Origin: JBGLNJ01 sp041300525
GTDB taxonomy: Bacteria > Chloroflexota > Anaerolineae > Fen-1058
Direction of reading: 5' to 3'
DNA length: 64,000 bases
NCBI GenBank assembly: GCA_041300525.1
Contig: JBGLNJ010000001.1
Coordinates: forward strand, 2,046,001-2,110,000
This document shows positions 34,679-43,487 of this stretch, piece after piece. Numbering within the stretch: position 1 is the first letter of the stretch; each line of letters opens with the position of its first letter. The notes under the pieces are model-generated. The model ran no database searches, was not told where the DNA came from, and saw only the letters and a program-made list of their open reading frames with translations. The translations under genes were made by a program, and so were the position numbers.

Positions 34679-36364
34679 ATGTTGAGCTATGTCTGGAAAC
34701 TCTTGCGCGCCCGATGGCGCATCACGTGGAATAATATCTGGCGGGCGAGCCGCCGCCGCAAGATCGGGGTGTTCTTTGCCGTGTTCGGATTGGCGGTCTT
34801 GGCCGGGTTTCTTGTCTTTGCAAGTTGGGGAATTCTGTCCGTCATGCGCCGGCCTGAAGTGGCCCAGTTCGTCACGCCGGATTTGATCCGCGCGGTGCCG
34901 GTGCTGTTCACCGGCGCCACGTTCCTGGCGGGGCTGCTCACCAACTTTGGCGCGCTGCTGCAAACGCTGTACCTCAGCGGCGATATGGAGTTCCTGCTGG
35001 CCGCGCCTATCCCCACGCGCGCCGTGTTCGTCGCCAAGCTCGTCCAGGCGGTGCTGCCCAACTTTTTGTTCATGTCGCTGTTCAACCTGCCGGCGCTCAT
35101 CGGGCTGGGAATTGCGCAGGGGTACAACGTCACGTATTTTGTGATGCTGCCGGTGACGCTGGTGTTGTTGATGCTGGCTGGCGCGGGCATCGCGGCGATG
35201 GGGGTGATGGTCGTGGTGCGCGTCGTGCCGGCGCGGCGCGTGGCCGAAGTGATGGGGCTGGTCGGCGGCGTGACGAGCCTCCTGTGCTCGCAGTCGGGCC
35301 AGTTCATGCGCGTGAGCGGCGCAGCGCAGGGTCCATCGTCCGCGCAGATGTCGGCGTTGGCTGGCGCCGCGGCGCAGTTCAATACGCCGTACTCGCCGCT
35401 GGCATGGCCGGGGCGGGCGCTCGTCGCGTTGGGCGAAGGGCAATGGCTGCTTGCGGTGCTGCTCGTCGGAGTGACCGCTGCCCTGACGCTGGGCGTGTTT
35501 GCCGTGTCGCTGGTGGCCTCTGAGCGGTTATACATCACCGGCTGGGCGCGGACGCGGTCGAGCAGCACGCCGCGCAAAGTGGCGCGCGCACGCGGAGCGC
35601 GTCGGCGCGCGGCGGGCGGGAGACGGCTTTTCCCCGCCGCGTTCACCGCTATCCTCGCCAAAGACTGGAAGCTGCTCACGCGCGACCTGCGCAACTATTC
35701 GCAGCTCATCACGCCGATTATCTTTGGCGTCATTTACACTTTCTCGCTCGCGCGAGGAACGCAGCAGATGCCTGCCACACCGATCGGGCGGCAGGTCATC
35801 ACCTATGGCGGCTTGGGCACGGCATTGTTCGTGGCATGGATCTTTGCCGCGCGGCTGGCGCTGGGCGGCATTGGGTTGGAGGGCAAGCGATACTGGTTGC
35901 TCAAAGTCGCGCCGCTGCGGCCCGAGATATTGCTGGCCGCCAAGTTTGCCGTGGCATACCTGCCCTCACTCGCGCTCGGCAGCGTGTTCCTGGTTGCCGC
36001 GACGTTCTTGGGGCGTTCCGGTGTTGAAGCGCTGCCCTACAACTGGGTCGCATTGGCCGGGACGATTGCTGCATTGTGCGCCGTGTACCTGGCCTTTGGC
36101 ACAGCGGGAGCTAATCTGGCCTGGGAAGATCCGCGCCAGGTGACGCGCGGGATGACGGGGTGCATGGGTTGGATAGCGGGCACAGCGATGATGGGCATCA
36201 TGGCCGCTGTGTTTTCGGGCTTTCCGATGCTCGCGCTGCTGGGCGTGCCGGTGGTGCTGGCACAAGGCCTCGGATTGATCGTGGGATTGACCTTGTGCGC
36301 CGTGGCGCTGGCCGCCGCGTTTTTGTGGGCGCGTGGACGGGTAGCCTGGGTAGGCGAAGCGTAA
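34679..36364 (+). CDS. ABC-2 type exporter membrane subunit
   Basis: A 561-residue polytopic protein with about 12 hydrophobic helices in two groups. A basic loop in the middle (TRSSSTPRKVARARGARRRA) lies on the cytoplasmic side. The motif FPAAFTAILAKDWKLLTRDL after the loop is common in large ABC-2 permeases encoded next to an ATPase. It most likely pairs with the ATPase at 33187. Complete, ending 8 bases before the transglutaminase start. Confidence 0.82.
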   Translation: MLSYVWKLLRARWRITWNNIWRASRRRKIGVFFAVFGLAVLAGFLVFASWGILSVMRRPEVAQFVTPDLIRAVPVLFTGATFLAGLLTNFGALLQTLYLSGDMEFLLAAPIPTRAVFVAKLVQAVLPNFLFMSLFNLPALIGLGIAQGYNVTYFVMLPVTLVLLMLAGAGIAAMGVMVVVRVVPARRVAEVMGLVGGVTSLLCSQSGQFMRVSGAAQGPSSAQMSALAGAAAQFNTPYSPLAWPGRALVALGEGQWLLAVLLVGVTAALTLGVFAVSLVASERLYITGWARTRSSSTPRKVARARGARRRAAGGRRLFPAAFTAILAKDWKLLTRDLRNYSQLITPIIFGVIYTFSLARGTQQMPATPIGRQVITYGGLGTALFVAWIFAARLALGGIGLEGKRYWLLKVAPLRPEILLAAKFAVAYLPSLALGSVFLVAATFLGRSGVEALPYNWVALAGTIAALCAVYLAFGTAGANLAWEDPRQVTRGMTGCMGWIAGTAMMGIMAAVFSGFPMLALLGVPVVLAQGLGLIVGLTLCAVALAAAFLWARGRVAWVGEA

Positions 36365-36372
36365 GGGGCGAT

Positions 36373-37967
36373 ATGGAGACCGAACGACAACCGACTGATC
36401 TCGTGATGATTACGTTGGCTGCACTGGTGGTATTCAGCCCGGCGTTTGCGCTCGTGGCAGCCAACTGGACGGACGGATTGGAAGTCCTATGGCTTGTGGC
36501 GCTGATGGGGATGGTCGCCGGCTGGCTCATTTCCATCAGCCGATTCCGCAGCCTGACCGCGCACCTGTTGAGCACGGTGTATGGCCTGACCTGGATAGGC
36601 TACTTGCTGGCCGGTCCGCTGCCTCACTTGCTGTGGCGTGATAGAATCTTCGACCTGTACATACGCTTTGTCGCATGGACGGGGATTGCGCTTCGCGGAG
36701 GCACGGGTCGGGATAACTTGTTGTTTATCCTCATGTTGGCCCTGATCGTCTGGTGGCTGAGCTACGCCGCCGTATGGAATACAGTGCGTTACCAACGAGT
36801 GTGGCGCGCCGTGCTGCCTTCAGGTGTGGCGCTCTTTGTCAACTTGTATTATTACCCCGGCTCCAAGCTCACTGTGTATCTGATGCTTTATCTGCTGTGC
36901 GCGCTGCTCTTGGTCGTCCGTTCGTACACGGTGCTGCAAGAACGCCGCTGGGAGAGGGAGGGCGTCGGCTACAACAGCGATGTGCGCTTTGACTTGCTGC
37001 GCTCCGGGTTGGTGCTGGCCGTGGCAGTGATTTTGTTGGCCTGGGTTGCGCCGACGGCCGCCGGCAGCCAATCGGCCTACGACATGTGGCGGCGCGTGGA
37101 AGGCCCGTGGCTGCGTGTGGAGGATAATTTCAATCGGATGTTTTCCACGCTGCGTTCCCAGGCCTTTGTTCAGGGCAATCCATTTGGGCGGACGCTTACC
37201 CTGCGCGGGCCGCGTGTCCTTCGAGACGTTCCGGTGCTGCAAATCAGCGCGCCGTCCGGCCGGCACTTTTACTGGCGCGGCGTGGTCTTTGATCGCTACA
37301 CCGGTGGGGGTTGGATCAACACCGACGACGACTCGGTGCAACTGGGCGCTTGGCAACAACCCAAGCTGGTCACCTTTGAGGCGCGTGAGGATGTTACGCA
37401 GACGGTCACGGTGTTGCTGCCGTCAGACACATTGATTTTTGCTGCGCCGCAGCCCCGCCGCGTCAGCGTCGCGGTACGGGCAGACGCACGCCTCCTGGCT
37501 GATGCAACCACCGAGGTCTCGCAACTGATCAGCACCCGATCGCTGATGAAAGGCGCGACGTATTCGGTCATCTCGTCCCTCAGCATTGCCGATGTGGGAT
37601 CACTGCTCGCCTCTGGCGCGATTTATCCGGCCTGGGTGCGGGAGCGTTACTTGCAGTTGCCGGACAGCCTGCCCCAATCCGTGCGAGCGCAAGCGGAGAA
37701 CATTGCGGGCGATCGGGCAACGGCTTATGATAAGGCTGTCGCCATCGAAGCGTGGCTGCGCGCCAATGTCACCTACGACGATCAGACGCCGGCGCCCTCC
37801 CAGGATCAGGATGGCGTGGCTTATGTGCTGGCTATCAGGCGGGGCTATTGCGACTATTATGCTTCGGCGATGGCGGTAATGTTGCGCAGCCTGGGCGTTC
37901 CGGCCCGCGTGGCTGTAGGGTACGCTCAAGGCGAATATGACCCGGCCAATAGCGTGTATCAGAGCAC
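36373..37967 (+). pseudogene. Transglutaminase (TgpA-like), N-terminal half
   Basis: From the ATG at 36373 this gives about 530 residues. Six or more membrane helices (DUF3488 type) are followed by a periplasmic region with HFYWRGVVFDRYTGGGW, and the transglutaminase core YVLAIRRGYCDYYASAMAVM bearing the catalytic Cys. It breaks at EYDPANSVYQ, just before the strand with the catalytic His. The missing His/Asp half is on the minus strand at 16155-15480. Past the break the frame runs 90 codons through antisense prs and ends at 38238. It cannot be an active enzyme as found. Confidence 0.88.
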
Positions 37968-38735
37968 GCCATGCGTGATCGCCAGGTGGATTTGTGGCCG
38001 AGCGCCGGCTTTGAGCAGCAATGGCGCTTGGGTCAGCACCGTCCCACTTGAGATCACGTCGTCAATGATGATGGGGATTTTGTCCTTCAAATCGCCGACG
38101 ACGGACATCGTCTCGGTGGTGGTGAACCCGGTGCGGCGCTTGTGCAAGAGCGCCAGGGGCAGTTCGAGCGTTTCCGCGTCCTGGACGGCCATCTTGACGC
38201 GGCCCTCATCCGGGGCGACGATGACGGCATCGCGGTAACATTCGTCGCGAAATTCGTTGACCAGCACCGGCAGCGCCGACAGCGGGTCTACGGGAATGTC
38301 GAAAAAGCCCTGGATAGCCGGAGTGTGAACGTCCATGTAAATGACCCGGCTGGCCCCCAGGGACTCTAACATTCGCGCGACGACTTTGGCGCTGATGGCC
38401 TCGCGCCCGTGCGCCATCCTCTCCTGGCGCGCGTAAGGGAAATAAGGGACGACGGCGGTGATCGAGTTGGCGCTGGCGCGACGCAATGCGTCCACGTACA
38501 ACAGCAACTCCATCAGGTGGTCGTTCACCGGCGCGCAGCAAGGCTGGACGAAGAAAATATCGTCGCCGCGCACGGCGTCCTCGAGCATCACGTGCGTTTC
38601 GGTATCAGGCAGGGAGCGTGTGGCGCAGCAGCCAAGCTGCACGCCGAGTTCGCGAGCAACCTCTTCGGCCAGCGGGCGGTTCGCCGACCCCGCCATAATT
38701 CGCAGCGGGTGAGTGGTCTTGGACACGCCTGGCAT
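37959..38735 (-). pseudogene. prs: Ribose-phosphate pyrophosphokinase, truncated C-terminus
   Basis: It makes PRPP from ribose-5-phosphate and ATP. The ATG at 38735 overlaps the ABC permease stop (TGATG). It reads RIMAGSANRPLAEEVARELG, the flexible-loop region VVPYFPYARQER, YMDVHTPAIQGFFDIPVD, VAPDEGRVK and the PRPP loop IPIIIDDVISSGTVLTQA, all well conserved. It stops after LAITHGVL at the junction with the transglutaminase. About 60-90 C-terminal residues of a normal 310-320 are missing, including part of the subunit interface. Probably inactive. Confidence 0.88.
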
Positions 38736-39547
38736 CACAATTCCTCGGCGAATGACTGGCTGAACCGATGGAACACGAGGTAGCCCAGCACCAGGATCAC
38801 GACGGCCGTCAGCGTCGAACGCGCGAAAAAATCCAGCGCCGGCTGGACGCCCCAGTACAGGGTGTCGCGGTACGAGGCAACGATGGACGCCATCGGGTTG
38901 AGGATGTAAACGAGCCGCTGCACCGGCCAGACAATGCCCAATAACATTTTCGTCTCCGGCATGGTACGCGCGTCCCAAAAGATGGGCGTCACAAAAAACC
39001 AGGCCAGCATCAGCACTTCCATAATGATCTGCGTGTCGCGGTAATAGACATTGAGCGTCGCCAGCATCAGCCCGATGCCCACGGAGAAAATAACCTGCAC
39101 CAACAGGACGATCGGCATGAACAAGACCCACGGCGTCAGCCTGACGCCAAACACCAAAGCCATGCCGAAAAACACGGGCAGCGCAATCACAAAGTTGACC
39201 ATGCTCGAAAGGACGGCCGTCAGCGGCAACACCTCACGGGGGAAATAGACCTTCTTGATGAGATAGCCACTGCCGACGATGCTGGCCGTTGCACCCACAA
39301 CCGAAGCGGAGAAAAAGTTCCAGGGCAGGATACCCGCCAGGATGAAAACTGGATAGTGCTGGACGTCCGGCGGGGCGCGGTTGATGACAGTGAACACAAT
39401 GGTGAACACCCCCATCATCAAAAGGGGATTGAGCCACGACCAGGCGATGCCCAGCACCGAGTTCTTGTAGCGCACCTTCAGATCGCGCACGACCAGGTTG
39501 GCGACCAACTCGCGGTATCGCCACAGCTCACTCAACTGAGATAGCAT
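38735..39547 (-). CDS. Polysaccharide ABC transporter permease (Wzm/TagG-like, ABC-2)
   Basis: A 270-residue permease with six helices. The N-terminal amphipathic LWRYRELVANLVVRDLKVRY and KNSVLGIAWSWLNPLLMMGV are characteristic of lipopolysaccharide and teichoic-acid exporters. SGYLIKKVYFPREVLPL and ILNPMASIVASYRDTLYWG follow. It exports lipid-linked surface glycans with an ATPase, which is not encoded adjacent to it here. It lies 18 bases after a GT4 glycosyltransferase, so it is part of a surface-glycan cluster. Confidence 0.9.
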   Translation of the reverse strand: MLSQLSELWRYRELVANLVVRDLKVRYKNSVLGIAWSWLNPLLMMGVFTIVFTVINRAPPDVQHYPVFILAGILPWNFFSASVVGATASIVGSGYLIKKVYFPREVLPLTAVLSSMVNFVIALPVFFGMALVFGVRLTPWVLFMPIVLLVQVIFSVGIGLMLATLNVYYRDTQIIMEVLMLAWFFVTPIFWDARTMPETKMLLGIVWPVQRLVYILNPMASIVASYRDTLYWGVQPALDFFARSTLTAVVILVLGYLVFHRFSQSFAEEL

Positions 39548-39565
39548 GATGGTTCGGGTTTCTCC

Positions 39566-40810
39566 TCAATGGATTTGCCGCGTTGCGGGCCGCGCTACAG
39601 TCCGCGCCTGCGCACTCACACGAGACGCAGTCACAGCATCATAAATATTCAACAGGCGCGCGCTCGTATCGTCCCACGAAAACCGCTCGGTGGCGCGCGC
39701 CCGCAACCAGCCGCCCAACGCGCGCCCGTGTTCCGGCGCGACGACCAGTTGCAGAATCGCCGCCGCCAACGCTTCGGCCTCACCCGTGGCGGCATAAATG
39801 CCATGGTCGCCCAGGTACTCGCGGCTCACCGGCGTGTCGAACGCCACCGCCGGCAGCGCGCACGCCATGTAATTCAGCAGCTTGCCGCAGCCTTCCGTTT
39901 CCGAAATCTTGGGCGCCACCGCCAGGTCTCCCACTCGCAAAAAGCGCGGCGCGTCCTCGTAATTCACACGCCCGCTGAAAGTGACGTGATCGGCCACTCC
40001 CCGCTCGACCGCCTTGTTGCGATAGCGATCCACGCTGGGGAACCCCATGATGAGAAAATGAACGTCATTCCGCACACGCCCGATGATTTGCGCCGCTTCC
40101 AGCAGCAAGTCGGTGCCTTGATACGGCGCGAGCAGTCCCAGGTAGGCCACGACGGTTCGCTCCGGCGGGATGCCCCACCTCGCCTTGAGCGTCGCCACTT
40201 CCGGCTCGTCGGACGGCTCTCGCGGGCGGAACACGTCCACGTTGACGCAGTCCGGCAGGGTCTGGACGCGCGCCGGATCCACGCCAAACTTGTGCACCAA
40301 CACGTCGGAGGCGTTGCGCGAGCTGGCCAGGATGATGCGCGGCGCATGGTCAATGCGCTCTTCCAGCCAACTGAACAAGCGGTGCCGCCAGCCGCCGCGC
40401 CGCAAAAAGCGATGATCGAGCATTTCGCTCGTCATGCTGCCCTGAAAATCAAACACCAACGGCGCGCTGGTGAGCCGCGAGATCACGCTGCCGATGAGCG
40501 CGCCTTCGTGCATGTGCGCGTGGATCACGTCCGGGCGGAAGCGCAGCGCCGTGACCAGCGACGTCCACGACAGCAGCGCGTCGAAGACGATCTTGTGCCG
40601 CGACGAGCCGACCTCGTAATGTGCGCGCCAGGGCGTGGGCGGCGTGCGGACAATGTCCAGCCCGTCCACATCGCGGCCCTTGTAATAGGTCACGATCTTG
40701 ACCGTCTGTCCGGATTTGCACAGGCCGCGCGCCTCTTCGAGGATGCGGATGTGGCCGCCGTAATCCGAAAAGAATGAGGTTGGAGCGATCATCAGAACAC
40801 GATATGTCAT
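39566..40810 (-). CDS. Family 4 glycosyltransferase
   Basis: A 414-residue GT-B enzyme. The N-terminal half (PTSFFSDYGGHIRILEEARG, FRPDVIHAHMHEGAL) is the acceptor domain. The C-terminal half has the donor motif TVVAYLGLLAPYQGTDLLLE and the E-x7-E region ISETEGCGKLLNYMACALPA. It transfers a sugar to a growing surface glycan on the cytoplasmic side. The donor is unknown. Start ATG at 40810 and full length. Located just upstream of the glycan export permease. Confidence 0.9.
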   Translation of the reverse strand: MTYRVLMIAPTSFFSDYGGHIRILEEARGLCKSGQTVKIVTYYKGRDVDGLDIVRTPPTPWRAHYEVGSSRHKIVFDALLSWTSLVTALRFRPDVIHAHMHEGALIGSVISRLTSAPLVFDFQGSMTSEMLDHRFLRRGGWRHRLFSWLEERIDHAPRIILASSRNASDVLVHKFGVDPARVQTLPDCVNVDVFRPREPSDEPEVATLKARWGIPPERTVVAYLGLLAPYQGTDLLLEAAQIIGRVRNDVHFLIMGFPSVDRYRNKAVERGVADHVTFSGRVNYEDAPRFLRVGDLAVAPKISETEGCGKLLNYMACALPAVAFDTPVSREYLGDHGIYAATGEAEALAAAILQLVVAPEHGRALGGWLRARATERFSWDDTSARLLNIYDAVTASRVSAQARTVARPATRQIH

Positions 40811-40843
40811 AGTAAAGCTCGGAAGAATTTCAAATGCAAAATT

Positions 40844-41119
40844 TCAAAAGGAGAGGGCGCTTGAGATTTGAGAATCTCCCTCTTTAGGGGGTTTGAAATT
40901 TGAGATTCTGAAAAGTTTGGCCGAACGCTTCATGCGCTTGATCTGAGCCTCGCGGCGCATGGCCTCGGAACGATTCGGCAGGTTTTCAAAATACACTAAC
41001 TTGACCGGGCGGCGCAGCCGGGTGTACTGGCTTCCGCGTCCGGCGTTGTGCGCCGCCACCCGCCGCCGGAGGTCAGTCGTCCAGCCTGTGTACAATGTGC
41101 CATCGGCGCACTCGACCAT
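40844..41119 (-). CDS. GIY-YIG domain nuclease (start uncertain)
   Basis: A 91-residue, YhbQ-like protein: YTGWTTDLRRRVAAHNAGRG carries the GIY-YIG core, and KLVYFENLPNRSEAMRREAQ the catalytic Glu strand. The family's first strand (YVY-x-L-x-C) is present upstream as YCY before MVEC in the same frame, but no start codon precedes it before AT-rich repeats. So translation either starts at the internal ATG or the 5' end is lost. The last 20 codons derive from AT-rich intergenic repeats (aaatttgagatt). Confidence 0.75.
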   Translation of the reverse strand: MVECADGTLYTGWTTDLRRRVAAHNAGRGSQYTRLRRPVKLVYFENLPNRSEAMRREAQIKRMKRSAKLFRISNFKPPKEGDSQISSALSF

Positions 41120-41213
41120 ATAGCAGTAACACTCTTTCGATTGCGGATTTTTGATTGCGGATTTCGATTTGCGGCTTTTGACTTCCGACCTCCGACTTGC
41201 AATTCAAGAGACT

Positions 41214-42179
41214 TTATTTCTTGGGCTTGTCTTCCGGCGCACGTCGCTGCGGCCATACCATCTGGCCCAGGAGGTTGCCCATGCTCACCTTCGGCATCGG
41301 CGCAGTGCCCTCCCAATTGCCCGACTGATGATCTTTCAGCCAGAGCGTGCGCGCCTCGCGCGCCTCGGTGAGCAGGCCAGCCAGCGCGCCTTCGTCGTCA
41401 GAGAGCAACGCTTCGCGCACGTCGCCCAACTTGGCAGAGTACATTTCCAGCCAACGCGCCACATTTTCCCGGTTGGCGCGCAGCGCGGCAGCCGCCTCTT
41501 GCGGATCGGTTTCTGCGCTCGATGTGGCCTGCGCGAACGACGCCCCCGCCACGCGGCGCATATCACGCCAGGAAGACGCGTCAGCCGCCGCGCTCATCAA
41601 TGCCGCGCCCAACAGCCCCGGCAAGCTCTCTACTGCCGTCACCAGCCCGTCGTGCTCGGCTGCGTCGAGAAAGAACGGCCGCGCCCCAACCGATGCCGCC
41701 AACTGCGATACCAGATCCATCGCGCTCGAAGCCGCTTTGGCCGACGGGACGATGCAATACTGCGCCTGGTGGAAAAGCTCTGCGCTGATCACGTCATCCG
41801 CTCGGGTCGGGTCGAGGATGGGATGCCCGGCGACAAAGGATACGCCTTCGGGCAAGATCTCATCCGCCCAGGCCAGCACCGGGGCAATGAGCGGCGCAGT
41901 GGAGGTGACGACGCATCCCTGCGGCAGGCTCCGGGCGATGGCCTCTAGCATATCATGCAAGCGTGACACCGGCTCCGTCAGGATCACGAGCGCAGTGTTC
42001 TTGCACGCATTTTCCGCCCAGCGTTCGACGCGCTCCACGGCGCCCGCTTGTTGCGCGCGGCGAGCCATCAGCGAGTCGCGCTCCATGCCCACCACACTGG
42101 CCGGCGGCTCCATTTTGCGCAGCGCCAATCCCAGCGACGCGCCCAACGTGTCTAGTCCGATGATTGCGATTTGCGGCAT
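41214..42179 (-). CDS. tyrA: Prephenate dehydrogenase-like protein
   Basis: A 321-residue NAD(P)-dependent dehydrogenase. The N-terminal IAIIGLDTLGASLGLALRK is the Rossmann loop, with the last Gly of GxGxxG replaced by Asp-Thr-Leu-Gly spacing. TSTAPLIAPVLAW, FVAGHPILDP and AEHDGLVTAVESLPGLLGAA match prephenate/arogenate dehydrogenase (His of GHP, His of EHD). It converts prephenate to hydroxyphenylpyruvate for tyrosine. ATG at 42179 with GGAGGG six bases before. A related 6-phosphogluconate-fold oxidoreductase is the alternative. Confidence 0.78.
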   Translation of the reverse strand: MPQIAIIGLDTLGASLGLALRKMEPPASVVGMERDSLMARRAQQAGAVERVERWAENACKNTALVILTEPVSRLHDMLEAIARSLPQGCVVTSTAPLIAPVLAWADEILPEGVSFVAGHPILDPTRADDVISAELFHQAQYCIVPSAKAASSAMDLVSQLAASVGARPFFLDAAEHDGLVTAVESLPGLLGAALMSAAADASSWRDMRRVAGASFAQATSSAETDPQEAAAALRANRENVARWLEMYSAKLGDVREALLSDDEGALAGLLTEAREARTLWLKDHQSGNWEGTAPMPKVSMGNLLGQMVWPQRRAPEDKPKK

Positions 42180-42195
42180 TCTTGTCCCTCCAATG

Positions 42196-42441
42196 TCAAG
42201 CGTCAAGCGTCAACTGGCGAGCCGTCCACCGGTCGCCGGCGATAATATAGGCCAACTCAAAGTGGCGACTGTCGGCAGCGCACACGACAAAGCCCATGCC
42301 GCCGGGCGTTTGCCAGGCGCGCTCGACCGACGCGATGTGCAAGCGCTCGCCGCGCCACGTCATCTCAACCGGCCGTTCCGCAAACCGTCCGCCGGAATAG
42401 CACTCGACGGTCACGGTCTCCATGGGCTGCTGCGTTTTCAT
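42196..42441 (-). CDS. Small conserved protein, DUF6504-like
   Basis: An 81-residue protein: VTVECYSGGRFAERPVEMTW, VERAWQTPGGMGFVV, then HFELAYIIAGDRWTARQLTL. This strand pattern resembles a small family (DUF6504) of unknown role that has one beta-barrel-like domain. Its start overlaps the stop of the nucleotidyltransferase by one base, so they are co-translated. Confidence 0.65.
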   Translation of the reverse strand: MKTQQPMETVTVECYSGGRFAERPVEMTWRGERLHIASVERAWQTPGGMGFVVCAADSRHFELAYIIAGDRWTARQLTLDA

Positions 42442-43430
42442 TAACTGAAATCCACTGAGGATGAATCGCCCACGTTCAGTTTGCGATAGTTGCTTTTGAC
42501 CACCGCGCCTTTGCCGATGAGGGATTGGTCGAGTGTGGTATCTTCGATGTGCGCGTCTTGGTCAATGATGCTATCGCGGATGATCGAGCCGGTAATATGG
42601 CAGCCATCTGAGATGGTGGCATAGGGGCCGATCACAGAATGTTGAATGACTGCCGTCGGCGCAATGTGGACAGGCGGGACCACCAGGTAGCCGTTGCCGC
42701 CGTGCTCGGCGCTATTGTCGTGGCCGTGTTCCAGCATATAGCGGTTGGTGTGCAACACGGTCTCCGGCTTGCCGCAATCTTCCCAGACGTCCACCGTCTG
42801 TGTACGGAACTTTTTCCCGCTCTCGATCATCAGATTCATGGCATCGGCCAGAAAGTATTCGTCGTTCGTCTGAATTTTCTTGTCCATCAATTCCTGGCAC
42901 GCGCGCATCAAGGCCGGCGAGTCTTTGATGTAATACATCCCGATGACGGCGAGCCGGTTGTCCAACGTCTTTGGTTTTTCCACAAAGCGCGTTACCCAGC
43001 CATTCGGGCCGATGGCGGCCACGCCAAAGCGGCTCGGATCGGTCACCTCTTTGACATAGATGACGGCATCCGCCGGCTCTTGCGCCAGACCCGATAGGTC
43101 GGCTTCGAACAACGTATCCACAAACACAATGAGCACCGGGCCTTGCGCAAAGGGGCGGCAGCGCAGGATCGCGTCGGCCTGGCCGACGAGTTCTCTCTGC
43201 TCGACAAAACGAGCGTGGTACTGCGGGTAATGCGCCGCCATGTAGTCCTGGATTTGCTCGCCCAGGTGGCCGTGGACAATGATAAACTCTTCCACGTCCA
43301 TCCCGGCGAATTTGTCCAGGATGTGGCCCAGCACGGCTTTGCCCGCCACGTTGATGAGCGGCTTGGGCTTGGTGTACGTGTGAGGCCGGAGGCGCGTGCC
43401 AAAGCCGGCCAGGGGAATGATGACTTTCAT
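42441..43430 (-). CDS. Sugar-1-phosphate nucleotidyltransferase with left-handed beta-helix tail
   Basis: A 329-residue enzyme making NDP-sugars for surface glycans. The N-terminal IIPLAGFGTRLRPHTYTKPK is the nucleotide loop with catalytic Arg and Lys. VDTLFEADLS carries the metal Asp, and VEKPKTLDNRLAVIGMYYIK the sugar-binding region. The final 90 residues (HIAPTAVIQHSVIGPYATIS, CHITGSIIRDSII) form hexapeptide repeats, as in glucose-1-phosphate thymidylyltransferase-like proteins. The sugar and nucleotide are not certain. Confidence 0.88.
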   Translation of the reverse strand: MKVIIPLAGFGTRLRPHTYTKPKPLINVAGKAVLGHILDKFAGMDVEEFIIVHGHLGEQIQDYMAAHYPQYHARFVEQRELVGQADAILRCRPFAQGPVLIVFVDTLFEADLSGLAQEPADAVIYVKEVTDPSRFGVAAIGPNGWVTRFVEKPKTLDNRLAVIGMYYIKDSPALMRACQELMDKKIQTNDEYFLADAMNLMIESGKKFRTQTVDVWEDCGKPETVLHTNRYMLEHGHDNSAEHGGNGYLVVPPVHIAPTAVIQHSVIGPYATISDGCHITGSIIRDSIIDQDAHIEDTTLDQSLIGKGAVVKSNYRKLNVGDSSSVDFS

Positions 43431-43487
43431 CAGTCAGCCTTTCTGTGTAGTCTGAAAAGTAACCGAACGGCAGCTACTACAGCGGGT

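Noticed and set aside
37968..38238. Continuation of the transglutaminase frame
   Set aside because: These 90 codons are antisense of prs and have no homology; they are read-through after the junction.
39569..40777. 402-codon plus-strand frame
   Set aside because: Antisense of the GT4 gene, whose motifs are clear.
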